64,000 nucleotides of DNA from Sweltsa coloradensis (taxonomy: Eukaryota > Arthropoda > Insecta > Plecoptera > Chloroperlidae). Within the stretch, counting starts at the first letter, position 1. Every line of letters starts with the position of its first letter. The notes under the pieces are model-generated. The model searched no databases. It was not told the origin of the DNA and saw nothing but the letters and a program-made list of their open reading frames with translations. The stretch covers positions 1 through 64,000 of the forward strand of contig JAMZAV010001731.1 in assembly GCA_024449915.1 (NCBI GenBank). Direction: 5' to 3'. Both the position numbers and the translations under genes were made by a program. Shown piece by piece: positions 43,760-54,369 of this stretch.

Positions 43760-44988
43760 CTAGAAAATAAAAAAGGTTGGTATCAATCTAACTATTAATA
43801 GCATCCTTAACATATTTCCAGCAAACGTTAATAAAGAATCAATCTACGATACCCAGGACGAGTATTCCTTAATTAACTCATCGATTTTTAATAACCGATG
43901 GAGACAAAGAAAATATTGATTAGTATTTCTACTGTGCTGCTCAGCTTCCACTTCAGATAGGCTTAACAATCTAATTTAATAATTTGGCAGCCCTAAACAA
44001 CAAACAAAACAGAAATCTTACTTTTTAGGTTTCATTAATAGGTAAATTGTTAGAAGAATATTGTCGTTCATTGGTCTGACGGTATTCTTCTCTTATATCT
44101 CCAAAGAGAGCTGTCAGAATACCTATGTAACTGTAGCTATAAATGTAAGTTCAAGCTATTGCCTTTGCTAGTTTGGTGTGTTGTGTTTAAAAAAGCTACA
44201 GCAGACGTACATAACCAAATAGTTAAAACTAAATGGTCTTTAGAATAAATTTACAAAATAACAATCAATGTATACTAACGAGGATCTACTGTATATACAT
44301 GAAAAGCACTGAGAACGAGAATTTTCTCCGAGAAATTCTCCGAGGTCGGAGAACGGGGAGAATTTTTCAAAGCTATTATTTTAATTCCAAAATAATAATA
44401 TACAATGCTGATTTGCCACGTAGCATAGCTACCCCATAGTTAAATTATGAGTTTGTTTTTGTTAGCGACGATGAAATCTCTGAATACCTTGAAGTCCTTG
44501 ATGAATCAGAACTTTTGCATGATTCCGACTCTATGGATGATATTGATATGCCACTTATGAACTTTGATCAGTGGGCCTAGAACTAGGTCCTACCTGTACA
44601 ATCTAATTAACAAATAAAACAAGCATCTTTCCCAAAAATTCTCATGATTTTTCAATTTTCTTCTGTATGGAGAAATTTCTCAAGAATTTTCTCGAGAAAT
44701 TTTACATCACTAAGTATGACATTGCTAAGTGTACTCTTAACCAACAGTAATGTTTCATTAAGAATTTGCACTTTACAACACTACTTCAAATGCATTTTAA
44801 TATTTATTTTTAATTTTGTCATTAATTTTTTAGTCAAAGCTTAATAAGCGTGTGATGTATACCTATACTCTTTAATTCTTGATATGCTTGTATGCAGTAA
44901 CATCAAACAAAGTGAAATTTTAAAATTAATTAAATTAGTTAAAAGACCCAAACAAAAATATGGGACACAGATTAAAAATTTTACTTAC
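43760..44988. other. AT-rich stretch; possible repeat with an acidic open end at 44446-44580
   Basis: GAGAATTTTCTCCGAGAAATT at 44320 and its rough complement near 44665-44700 may be element ends. Between them, on the plus strand, a frame ends SDDEISEYLEVLDESELL and later MNFDQWA before TAG at 44578. This is an acidic tail of unknown protein. No core domain is seen. Confidence 0.3.
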
Positions 44989-45110
44989 CACTATTCCTCA
45001 ACGGCGTCAGCTTCCCGGATCCAGATGATGAGTAGCTCCGTGTAGGACACGTAGCCTCGCAGAGGGAGCTGGTACCACAGTCCGAGGTTCTAAGGTCAAC
45101 TTCCAGCAGC
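44989..45110 (-). CDS. Candidate spliced exon, minus strand (unknown protein)
   Basis: The donor is excellent (AGTG then GTAAGTAAA, GT at 44988-44987). The acceptor is weaker (TTACATGATCTTAAG, AG at 45112-45111). One frame is open throughout: LLEVDLRTSDCGTSSLCEAT, then CPTRSYSSSGSGKLTPLRNS with one base left. Base composition is clearly GC-richer than both flanks. Entry phase is 2 and exit phase 1. The exit phase fits 43558-43759. The protein is not recognised; it is serine-rich and probably disordered. Confidence 0.35.
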
Positions 45111-46055
45111 CTTAAGATCATGTAACAAAACAAAGTTTCTTTAGAATAGGTGGTCATGAGAGGCATGCCTACTCAATTAAATTATAGGATTCAATTCAAT
45201 TTCAATTTGAAATTGAAACTTTTTGTCAATTAGGCCTAGAAAACATGTTTTAAGTGTTATTTATTCATTTAATGTCCATCTTATTCAGTTATAAAAACTG
45301 ATTTACAATGGAGGACAACTAAATAAAAGTAATTACATAAATGCAGACATGCAGACAAATCACAAAGGAACCAGCAACTTGCAAACTATGTACATCGGGT
45401 TTTCAGGACAGAGCGCACCTCTTCAGCTGCGCCGCACTTAAATCTGACATTGACGCCCTGCCAAATGACCTGAGTGGGCCAGAGAAGGAAGCACATATTT
45501 ACTGGATAGCCAGGAAGAAAAATGATTGAAAAATCAAGCTTTCGGCATAGGAAAAAAAAATGCAGACATATAATACAACAATGTATAATAAGACAATAAT
45601 TTTGGTAACTAATTCAAATAGAATATTAAGTGAAATTAATTAAGAGGAAATGGGACACTTTTGGCAGTTAGCAAATAGCTATTCGCTCGGCCAAGATGCA
45701 TCCGACGTATATGAAACTTTGCAAAGTTGACAATAAAGCACACATGGATAGCCTTGCGGTCATACATTTTCAAAGAATTTAACCGGACAGAAAAAAAATC
45801 ACGAATATGGTCAATTTCGAAGATTTTAACAAAATCAAAATTAGTGAAAACTAATTTTTTTTTATAAATTATTTTAAAACAAAATTTGGAAATGTGTTAC
45901 TGCAGAGCCCTATATTTCCACATTCCTGATATATGTTCAAAATTTTAAAAACCTGTGGTGTCAGTTGGCTGAGCGAACAGCAATTTGCCAAAAACGCATC
46001 ATGTCCTATAGGTACTCTCTTCATGAATCAAATATTAAAAAAAGAAAAAGAAAAA

Positions 46056-46110
<55 letters not shown>

Positions 46111-46237
46111 GGAAAAATAAACATGAAGAAGAAAATGAAAAATATGTTAGGCCTACATAAGTTAAATTAGCTAATTTATTTATTTTTAAAATAATGGTAA
46201 TACCCATATTAATCATACAACTTATTTATAAAGTTAA
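45111..46237. other. Non-coding stretch with a CxxC...HLF frame and a GAAA microsatellite
   Basis: On the plus strand at 45341-45529 a short frame contains CKLCTSGFQDRAHLFSCAAL, a C-x2-C...H-x4-C pattern like those at the C-terminal end of some LINE proteins, but it stands alone. At 46047-46109 lies a (GAAA)n run of about 15 units, which produces long lysine or phenylalanine frames that are not genes. Confidence 0.4.
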
Positions 46238-46871
46238 GGCTATTCCAGAGCAATTTTACCAATATTTTGAAAGTCAAAAGAAAATGGCTGAAAGTAGGTT
46301 GGATGAAAGATGAACTTGAATAAAAATTGAGAAAAAATAACTTTTTTTTTCGGACGGGACAAAAGCTCTATTTTGGCCATTATAGGCAAATTTTGGGTCA
46401 ATACGAAAAAGAATGTTCTAGATGCAATATTTAATTTTGAGCTACGATTTTTTTTTGTTTCAACACACCTTTGTCTCTGGACTGAGTATAAGGGGAAATA
46501 ATTTTCTGAAATAATGTTCGATGTGTGATTTTGTTTGTCACATGGTACAAAAAAGGTTTTTGAACCGGAACACGAAAAAAATCGTTCATCAAAAGTTAAT
46601 TCATAAAATTATTTTCCCTTTTACTCAGTCCAGAGACAAAGGTGTGTTTAAGCAATTAAAAAAAATCAAAGTAAAAAATTAAGTATTGCATCTAGAACAT
46701 TCATTTTCATATTGACCCAAAATTTGCATATAATGGCCAAAATGGAGCTTTTGTCCCATCCAAAAAACAAGTTATTTTTCCCCTTTGTTAGTCAAGTTCA
46801 TCTTTCCTCCAACCAACTTTTAGCCATTTTCTGTTCTTTCAAAATATCGGTAAGAGTGCTCTGGAATAGCC
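46238..46871. mobile_element. Foldback element with TTAA flanks
   Basis: The ends GGCTATTCCAGAGC and GCTCTGGAATAGCC are perfect inverted copies. TTAA stands at 46234-46237 and 46872-46875. The inverted arms run about 270 bp (TTTTGTCTC-like and CTTTGTCTCTGGACTGAGT blocks in both), leaving a spacer of about 90 bp. TTAA targets are used by piggyBac and Kolobok; the ends lack the piggyBac CCC start. No protein is coded. Confidence 0.82.
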
Positions 46872-47174
46872 TTAACATAATATAAATAATATATAAGCCA
46901 GATTATAATTTGATTTGTTGCTATGTTTTTGTTTCACAATTAATCAATGTCCTAGGTGGTCAGGAATCAAACTGATATCCCCCTGCTCTTGAAAAAAGGT
47001 ATAAATTAACTGCATCAACCAAGATATAAGGTGAAGATTGCTACAATATTTATGAATACCAAAAAGCAAAAATTGTTGTGGGGGGGGGGGTTTACGTAAC
47101 ACAATAGCTCACCTAGAATCTAGTCTTCATTCTTGTTTGTTGTTTTGTTGGTTGGTGGCATGATTCTCTTCTAC

Positions 47175-47277
47175 CCTTCCGATGCTCAGCTGTAGTAGCG
47201 AAAGATAAGAATGTGACGGGCCAGTCACCTCCCCCTGCAGACAGTGACGTGTTGGATGACATACGTCAGCTGAGAAC
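47175..47277 (-). CDS. Candidate spliced exon, minus strand (borders ambiguous)
   Basis: The acceptor TTGTACCTATTTTGCAG (AG at 47279-47278) is strong; a second one, GTTCTCAG, lies 8 bases on. Donors are possible at 47174 (GTAGAA) and 47228 (GTGACT). The long form reads FSADVCHPTRHCLQGEVTGP and on to LLQLSIGR. The short form (47269-47229) has entry phase 0 and exit phase 2, which fit the islands on either side. On the plus strand the same island also has splice-like borders and an open frame ending DSDVLDDIRQLRTCKI, so strand is not settled. Confidence 0.28.
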
Positions 47278-47533
47278 CTGCAAAATAGGTACAACAAACC
47301 AATTAATATTAACACTTACGCAAAGCATTATGACCTAGTCTCATGGTTATGTATTGAGCTTATGCGTGGTGATAATCCCGGATGATTAAACTGAACTGAA
47401 GTGAGAGCAAGGGGGCATGAAGCCTACTCCTAATGAAACTTGAGAGCATGCTGACAGGAGGAACAGCTTTTCAGTATCCAACAGGGCAGCAGTTGAATTG
47501 TCTTTTAAGTGGCTCTTTTTTCCCCTTTTTTTA

Positions 47534-47607
47534 AGTGTGGCTCGTTGGTCTTGTGGTTAGCGTCTCTGCTTACAATGCAGAAGGTCCAGGATTCGATTCC
47601 CTCTAAA
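47534..47607 (+). repeat. tRNA-like SINE head
   Basis: GGTCTTGTGGTTAGCG is A-box-like and GGATTCGATTCCC is B-box-like. The anticodon arm TCTGC/GCAGA pairs perfectly around TTACAAT, but the acceptor and T stems do not close. GC-rich sequence continues to 47830 with a GCGCGAAGCGC hairpin near 47764. Confidence 0.5.
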
Positions 47608-47939
47608 GTCAACTTTTGATTTGGACTTGAGCTCAATCAGTTCTTGTCCTAGGAATTGTGAATGGTGACTTTGAACTTGAAGCCATCCAGCAACGAGCAA
47701 ATTCTGAATCGGTACTTGTGATTCTGGCGTTGATCCGTGGGGTTCGCACGGGGCGTCTAGGGGGCGCGAAGCGCGTGAGGGGTGCCTAGCTGACCACAGC
47801 AATACACCGTCCCCCCCCCCCCCATCGGAGAGTGGGGGGTATAGGAGACTAAACAGGTTGATGGGGCATCGGAGATGCGCCCGTTCGCACTGTCCATACC
47901 ACTGATTGCTATATTTCCTATTAAAATAAATATCGATCT

Positions 47940-48085
47940 TTGGTTGGTTGTCGCTCACTCGTCGATTGCGTTGGGGCCTAAAGGGTTGGCTCGGTCGCTT
48001 TGGTTTACTGTCCCTCACTGAAAATCAGTTATAACTGAGTGGGTAGACTCTAAATACGAATTTATTTTTTATAATTATTTATAAG
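47940..48085 (+). repeat. Repeat shared with 63530-63640
   Basis: Both contain AATCAGTTAT, GTGGGTAG or ATGGGTAG, then CTCTAAATACGAATTTATT in the same order. It is probably the 3' part of a SINE family. Confidence 0.5.
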
Positions 48086-48219
48086 ACTTGGAATACCGCA
48101 GTTTTCTCCGATTCTTAGTTAAACTTTTTGATCACCGAAAGCGATGCTTGTACCCTTCGACAAGTACCCTTCAAATAAAATAACTAGTGTACTGTATTAA
48201 TACACCTCAAATGGATCAA

Positions 48220-48305
48220 ACCGAGAACAGAATCCTGGTAATAAATTCGGGATTCGAGCCCACATGTGATGTGTTCCATACGGCTGACCATGAGCACCAA
48301 ACCTT
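48220..48305 (-). repeat. tRNA-like SINE head
   Basis: Read on the minus strand, GGTGCTCATGGTCAGCCG and GGGCTCGAATCCC stand at A-box and B-box spacing. The stems are imperfect. Confidence 0.4.
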
Positions 48306-48859
48306 ATGAAGAGTATCGCGACGATTAAAAAAAAATCTTTGGAAAAGAGCATCATAGTTTTGTAATTTACAATCAACAAATAAATATTGGTTATTTTATT
48401 ACAAACGCAACAAAATAAAAATCAAGCGATGAGATCATAGTTTGAAAGTAACAAAAAGAAACATTCCAAGTTGGACGTGGTACGGACGACGTGATAAGAC
48501 AACGCACGCAGGATTGATGTCACTGTGCGCGAGTGAGTCACTGCGTAGGGTGCGACACAACCATGACCTTCGGGCGAAGTAAAACTGGACTTAGGAGATC
48601 GTCTAGAGGGAAATCACTTCGTGGTTGACGCAACCATGGAGGCCATGCACACACAATCCAGTTCACACGTACGTCGAACAACTAGGTCCCGGCATAAAAC
48701 ATTCAGATAGATAGATAGAATAAAAACATGAACTTCAACATGCTATTGTGCTCGGATAAATCCACGGTCCACTCACTGGACAGGGTCACCCTTGAAATAC
48801 AGGCAAGACGCTAGCAGGACAGTTAAAATAATATTAAAATTAAAACGAAATCGCAATTT

Positions 48860-49795
48860 GGATTTTTAATAAGATCAAGCATAGGAAGTAATAGTAGTAG
48901 TAGAGATGTTGAAATTTATTGGGGATTTAGAAGCTGCGGATACTAAGTCTGTTGAGACACGATTTTGAATTCCAAACTGTTTCTACAACCAGAGAAAATA
49001 ATCAAAATTGGTACTGTTTCGGTTAAGAATGGCCAACTTTTCACCAGCACTTCCACCGAGGAGCCGTACACTCACTGGAAGTAACCTTACAAAACCTAAC
49101 GTCGCTATTTTAAACAAAAAAAACCTTCAAAACCTTTAACGTCGCTATTTTAAACAAAAAAACCTTCAAAACCTTTAACACACACAACACAGTAAACAAG
49201 TGTTTAAAAGTTGGCCATTCTTCTTAACCGAAACAGTGCCCAAAATTTTGTGTTTCTAGAGCGAAACGAAAAGTAAAACGAAAAGTAGACATAAATAGCA
49301 ACGAATGTATTCATAACGGAATGTAATAATAATAATAATAATGAAAAAATGTAAATGAATAGGATGGCTAGAATAAATTAAGATGGAGGCCTTCTGTGGA
49401 CTACAAAGCTGTTGGCGATTGGCGAGACACGTTTTCAAAATTTCGTGTTTCTAGAGCGTTTATTGAACGAAAAGTAAATAGCAAAGCATCAATTTATACT
49501 GGATGGCATCGTGTAATAATAATAAGGAAAATAAATAGGATTGCTAGAATAAAACAAGATATAAAATAAGACTATGAAATATGAAAGGTGTTCAAGAGCC
49601 ACGTTTTTGAATTCATAACGGTTTCAAAGACCAGAGAAAATAAATAGAATTTCGTGTTTCTAGAGCGTTAATTATTAAACAAAAAGTAAATAGCAACGAA
49701 TGAATCCATGATGGATGGCGTTACGTAATAATAATTAGGTAAATGAATAAGATGGCTAGAATAAAACAAGGTGAAATGTAGACTATGCAACGAAG
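48860..49795 (+). repeat. Tandem array of about 200-bp units, four units, one split by a MITE
   Basis: Units share ACCAGAGAAAATAA, TTTCGTGTTTCTAGAGCG, AAAGTAAATAGCAACGAATG, a GTAATAATAATAA run and ATAGGATGGCTAGAATAAA. Unit borders fall near 49248, 49440 and 49650; the first unit is cut by the MITE at 49010-49240. The units differ by point changes and small indels. No coding potential is seen. Confidence 0.7.
49010..49240. mobile_element. Small inverted-repeat element with 7-bp duplication
   Basis: The ends GGTACTGTTTCGGTTAAG and CTTAACCGAAACAGTGCC are inverted with one mismatch, and the pairing continues through AATGGCCAACTTTT. CAAAATT stands on both sides (49003-49009 and 49241-49247). Inside, a 38-bp unit with ACGTCGCTATTTTAAAC is repeated in tandem. 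A 7-bp duplication is unusual; the superfamily is not assigned. Confidence 0.78.
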
Positions 49796-49809
49796 GCATG
49801 CAGGCTCAC

Positions 49810-49928
49810 CTTGCTGATGTCGAACGGACCGGTGTTGTCTGCTCGTAGTCTGGATGGCAACTGAAGCTTCACAAACTCGCAAGAGTTATCAGTGACGTCA
49901 GACGTAGTATCAGCCCGAGTGAAACCAG
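49810..49928 (-). CDS. Candidate spliced exon, minus strand (unknown protein)
   Basis: The donor is excellent (AGCAAG then GTGAGCC, GT at 49809-49808). The proposed acceptor (GGCTGAG at 49930-49929) has a poor pyrimidine tract, so the upstream border is uncertain. The frame reads FTRADTTSDVTDNSCEF and then VKLQLPSRLRADNTGPFDIS with K last, exit phase 0. The text is protein-like, with a mix of hydrophobic and charged residues unlike neighbouring low-complexity frames. No family is recognised. Confidence 0.33.
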
Positions 49929-49999
49929 CTCAGCCAATCGTAGAAGTATTTTGATGGGTCGGACTCGGAAATGCCCTCATCTTCGTGCGAGTTCGGCTG

Positions 50000-50068
50000 C
50001 TTCGAGGATGACGTAGTCAGGCCTACGTGCAGGTCCGACCAGCGTGGGTTCGAGTCCCGGATAAGACA
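50000..50068 (+). repeat. tRNA-like SINE head
   Basis: GATGACGTAGTCAGGCC is weakly A-box-like and GGGTTCGAGTCCCGG is a clear B-box. The remaining stems are poor. Confidence 0.4.
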
Positions 50069-50879
50069 TTGACTTCATCATCCACTCAGCGTCTCGAATA
50101 ACACATAAACATTAATAGAATTGTAAAACATCGACTTGAATAGAAGAGCGTATTTTAGAATCCACCTTCTTGGAGGGAGGGGGGGGGGGGGGTCATATTT
50201 TCTGGTTCGTGGATAATCGAGACGAGAATCATAATTAGGTGACAGAAAAATAAAGTGGCCTTGATTTAAAATGTTGATTTTCATTCGATACGATACGTGG
50301 ACGAGAGTGACGGGAGAAGTGGGTCTCAATCCGATACTAGAGCGTAGAATTCCCAAGCCGGGGATCCAAGTCAGGGCTCAAGAGGGAATAATTACTTATT
50401 TAAACGGTCGAATTTAATTACTAAACAAACCATCAAGAAAGGGTGACACGTGATACCAACTGCTGTGTGACACCTCCTGTCTTGGATATGAACGAGTTCC
50501 TTTTTGGGGATCATTTATGGGAATGCGTTTCTTCACAACAGCAGGAATTTGTAGCTTAAAATATTCTACTGCTTTGGGGGAACTAGGAACAAATTTAACG
50601 GTACTTAAATGTTCTCTATAAGCGGTCGTTATTACGTAGATTTCAGTAGTGAAAGTGAATATTAAAACCATACTGAATTGCCTGTCTACATAAGTTGAGT
50701 TGTCTTTGAACATGGGAAGGTTGACCTTCGGCCGAGGGGGTACTGAAAATAATGTAATACAATTTAACAATTTTGGTACAAGTAGCATCCATTCAAAATA
50801 TAACCGTTCATTCAATTATACAAAACCAGTCAATTATAATTACCATTTCTTCATCTTGTCACAAAGCCTCGACTTTCAC

Positions 50880-50953
50880 GCAATCGTCTTGCCCTATGCG
50901 GGATGTCTGATATTGGTTCCTTGACTCCTCTTGTTGAGTTCAGTCTTGGAGTC
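50880..50953 (-). CDS. Candidate spliced exon, minus strand (weak donor)
   Basis: The acceptor is strong (GTTACTTTTATTGTTCTAG, AG at 50955-50954). After one split base the frame reads TPRLNSTRGVKEPISDIPHR and on to ARRLRE, then a stop near 50850. Donors are possible at 50879 (GTGAAA, exit phase 1) and at about 50843 (GTAATT, after the stop). A basic cluster RARRLRESR is visible. No family is recognised. Confidence 0.25.
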
Positions 50954-51739
50954 CTAGAACAATAAAAGTAACATCGAATCAATTCGCTTCCAACGTAATA
51001 GGTATTTTGTTTACCTTATTGTAGAACAACAAGAATATGACCTCTAAACTCTTGACGAGTAACAGCAAGTCTAGATTGTTGTATGGGCGCCGCAAGTGGG
51101 TAGGCGGGTGGGGTTAAATAAAAAAAAAAACGACCCGTGGGGGCGAAGGGGGACTTTGCCCCCTACTTATCTTGCAAAGAGTGGATAAGTGCTGCCCCCC
51201 CCCCTTTTAAAATATATCCTGGCAAAATCATTGAGTGTGATCGTGCCAAAGTGGTGTATTCCATCAGACAAACCATATCAATAGCTTTATAGAGAGTGAC
51301 GAGTTTTGAAACATAGTTTGTATCAGACAGCTGTAAACCATGGTGTTTGGAATGAGTGACTTATTTCTACGCGTTGTCCTCTGAAGGTCACAGACAGGGA
51401 GGTGTAGTCGCCGTCTTATCGTTTGTCAGCAGCAAAATACCACTAAGCAAATCTATAGTTTGAAAGCGTCTTTACAAATTACAATCATCCAATATAAAAA
51501 TACTTTCTATCTAATTTTTTTTAATAATTGTTCGCAATTCATTTTGTTGTTGTAACAGTCACTAAACGACATGGGCTTCACCTCACTCAATCACGTTTAG
51601 GCTAATTTCGTTCACTGATAACAAACATATACATGAGCTAGAATATAACATTAAAAACAAATCGCAAAAATCGCTACACCATATTCCCCACATCGTTAAA
51701 CCTTGCAGAACAAACCTTCAGTCCGACTTCAGTCAGTAT

Positions 51740-51980
51740 TGCTGTTGGTCAGGCGCGTAGGAACTCTTTTTCGAGTGGGGGGGAACAACAAATCTGCTGC
51801 CAAGCACGGGGGGTTTGGGGGGCGGAGCCCCCAACTACAGCGCGCAGGCGAAAATTTTAAATTAGGTTTTAGAGTGTGTTTGGTGCGTTCTAAAAAAATC
51901 GTGGGCTGAATGCTAATACCAAATTAATGTATTTTTTTACAGTAAAACTATAAATAAAACTTGTAGCGTTTTATCGTTTG
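51740..51980 (+). repeat. G-rich hairpin repeat family H, copy 1
   Basis: After GGCGCGTAGGAACTC comes GGGGGGCGGAGCCCCC, a small hairpin. Then ACAGCGCGCAGGCGAAAATT, TTAGAGTGTGTTTGGTGCG and GGGCTGAATGCTAATACC follow, in the order also seen at 52975 and 63735. Confidence 0.62.
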
Positions 51981-52619
51981 ATCAGCATGCTAAAACCATA
52001 AAGCATAGTTATATTGAAACGTCCTTACAAATCAATGTCCAATAAAACATCACCTTCTATCTACGTTGTAAAAAATTTGACGCTACTTCATTATGTTGTT
52101 TGTACAGTTCACAAACGACAAGGCATCACCCAGGGGAAATTTAAAATTTAGTAATTCTTCATTAAAATCTTACGTGCAAAGGGAAACAAATTTCGCAAAA
52201 TCGGGTACACATAAACAGTCGGGGAAACCTTCAAACAACCTTCACGCGTATTGCTGTTGGTTATATTCTATCCGAAGACCTCCCGCATCACGTCACGTGC
52301 ACTATCGCTGAGCCACGCATCTCTCTTGGTTGGGGCTACACAGTGCGAATTCTCCGCGACGGACAACCCGCAGCGGGTTCGCAAAAGAAGGGCAACACAT
52401 GGTTTTGTGGATGGACCCGGCTTACGCGGGGAAAAACCCGGGTCAGTTTCGCAGCGGGAAAGCGCCCGCATGTCGACCGTTGGGAGGGCCCGTCTACGGT
52501 ATACACAAGATTTTTTAGTTTGGATCTCAGGTGACTAACTAGTAGCTAGGTATATTGGGGATAGGACAATAGTGAAGGGGTGTCCCTTGCATTCGCATTA
52601 ACGACCGAGGAAAACCTCC

Positions 52620-52718
52620 GGAAAAACCTTCAGTCAGGAATGCTGGTCTCGACGGGATTCGAACCCGGGACCTCCCGAATCAGAGTCGAGCGCCGAGCCA
52701 ACACTGTCTGTCGGTCAA
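52620..52718 (-). repeat. tRNA-like SINE, copy of the GACTCTGATTC family
   Basis: Read on the minus strand, GTTGGCTCGGCGCTCGACTC, then ATTCGGGAGG, then the B-box GGGTTCGAATCCC, and CAGCATTCCTGACTGAAGG behind it. The same order occurs on the plus strand at 54035-54125. Confidence 0.6.
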
Positions 52719-52974
52719 CACATGTAGTTGAATGAGAGCGACTACACAGTGCGGTTGCGTGTCTGTTATTTTGCTCAAGGCCGATGTTGTTACACTGGCC
52801 TCCCCGATTCCCCGTGGAGAAATCGCCATGTGCAGTCGTAATGACATCTCTCTGTAAGGAAGAATATCATTGGATCAAGGCCGTATAGCCCATTCGACGG
52901 ATTACACGTTGCGAAGCGTCCGCGCAGTGTTGAATTCAGACTTTTCATCCCGGGGGTATTAGCCTACATAGGGA

Positions 52975-53175
52975 CCAAGAACGGGGGGGTTTGGGGGGTT
53001 TCGCCCCCCAACAATAGCGCCGCAGACGAAAATTTTGAAAATCAGGTTTTTAGAGTGTGTTTGGTGCGTTTTAGAAAAAAGTTGTGGTCTGAACGCAATA
53101 CCAAAATAATGTAGTTTTTGTGTGTTGTGGACGCTAAAAGTTCCTAAATATCCGCTAGATTCACAAAACGATCAT
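52975..53175 (+). repeat. G-rich hairpin repeat family H, copy 2
   Basis: GGGGGGTTTCGCCCCCC forms a hairpin; then CAATAGCGCCGCAGACG, ATCAGGTTTTTAGAGTGTG and TGAACGCAATACC follow as in the other copies. Confidence 0.62.
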
Positions 53176-53223
53176 TTTAGCAACGAAAACGAATACAATA
53201 TTCTCCAAACAAGGTGAAAAACT

Positions 53224-53246
53224 GTTTTTTTTTTTTTTTTTTTTTA
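53224..53246. repeat. Poly-T run
   Basis: An uninterrupted T run of more than 20 bases, possibly the A-tail of a minus-strand retrocopy. Confidence 0.7.
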
Positions 53247-53705
53247 CCAAACACAGCACTATTTTGTAAAATTCGACTAATAGGAAGCAAGTATCAGTAG
53301 CTTGTATACAAGGAAAACTGCGTTGACCCCTCCTTTTACAGGATGCCTACGCATTGGTTACCTGATAATAGTGTTTTCGCATCGAAAGGTACACTGATCA
53401 TAAACCCAACATACTGCATCTGTAACAGTCCTGCAAGCGCATATCCTCTCAAGGCGCGACTGCGAGCCAACATACAAAATGAGACATAATTGGGAATTTC
53501 CTAAACAGAAGTCGGAACCCTTCAAATGACCATACATTTACAAATCTAGCTCTTGACCTCGTGAGTTGCCCACACGTTTTTCGTAGGGTCTGCCTATTTG
53601 ATTACAGTTGCAATATAAATAAAAAGCAATATGTTCGTGCCCTTTCAAAAACGGCAAAGTGACATTTAAAAAAATGAAGGAATATATAGTGCATAGTCAA
53701 TTTAT

Positions 53706-53731
53706 TCCCGGGGGGGCAAAGCCCCCCCGGG
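53706..53731. repeat. Perfect GC hairpin
   Basis: CCCGGGGGGGC and GCCCCCCCGGG pair over 11 bases around AAA. It is probably the hairpin end of a family-H-like element. Confidence 0.65.
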
Positions 53732-54029
53732 ATCATAGCTGGATACAACACTGCGTCCGCGTGAGGGGAATATGCAATGTGTAGCCCCAGCCCATGATCC
53801 AATGATATTCAGCCACACCACACAGAGATATAATAATTATTGTACCATGGCCCCAGCCCAAACAAACCTTCAGTCAGAATTGCTGTTGGTTATCCGACGA
53901 CCTCCCGTATCACGTGCACTATCGCTGAACCACGGATCTCTCTCGTGGCTTCTGTCAAGTTGTGTCTACCAAACGTTCTCTTCACCCCAATGATTATTTT
54001 TGTATCATTTTTCCCCCATGTACTAAGTT

Positions 54030-54125
54030 GCATATCAATCTGATAATTACATCGATGCGACTCTGATTCTGGAGGTCCCGGGTTCAAATCCCGTCGAGAT
54101 AGCCAGTTCATGACTGAAGTTTTTT
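54030..54125 (+). repeat. tRNA-like SINE, plus-strand copy
   Basis: CGACTCTGATTCTGGAGG, then GGGTTCAAATCCC and CCAGTTCATGACTGAAG. It is a diverged sister of 52620-52718. Confidence 0.58.
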
Positions 54126-54229
54126 TCCATAGTTAGACACCTGAAAGGGCCATGCATAGCACCACATGGGCGGGCTGCCCACGAAAAATTATTTTATAAT
54201 CTGACTACTGTCTGAAGGAAATGAGTGAC

Positions 54230-54361
54230 TTACCATGCATCGTCGCGAATACCAGTGATTTTGTGTCACTCAGTTTGTGCCCTAAAACAACATTAACTAA
54301 CATACTGAGTGACACAAAATCACTGGTATTACCGATGTTAATCGCGACGATGCATGGTAAG
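54230..54361. mobile_element. Long palindrome, probably a MITE
   Basis: The left arm CTTACCATGCATCGTCGCG and the right arm CGCGACGATGCATGGTAAG pair perfectly, as do ATACCAGTGATTTTGTGTCA and TGACACAAAATCACTGGTAT. The right arm has about 11 extra bases (TTAACATCGGT on the complementary reading) between the two blocks. The loop is about 30 bases. Confidence 0.75.
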
Positions 54362-54369
54362 TTATGAAT

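Noticed and set aside
45341..45529. Zinc-finger gene with CxxC...HLFxC
   Set aside because: It is a single short frame with no neighbouring domain; it may be the tail of a lost LINE, but nothing ties it to one.
46047..46160. Lysine-rich or phenylalanine-rich proteins
   Set aside because: They are translations of a (GAAA)n microsatellite.
48860..49795. CRISPR array or satellite centromere
   Set aside because: Only four diverged units of about 200 bp without unique spacers, and one is split by a MITE.
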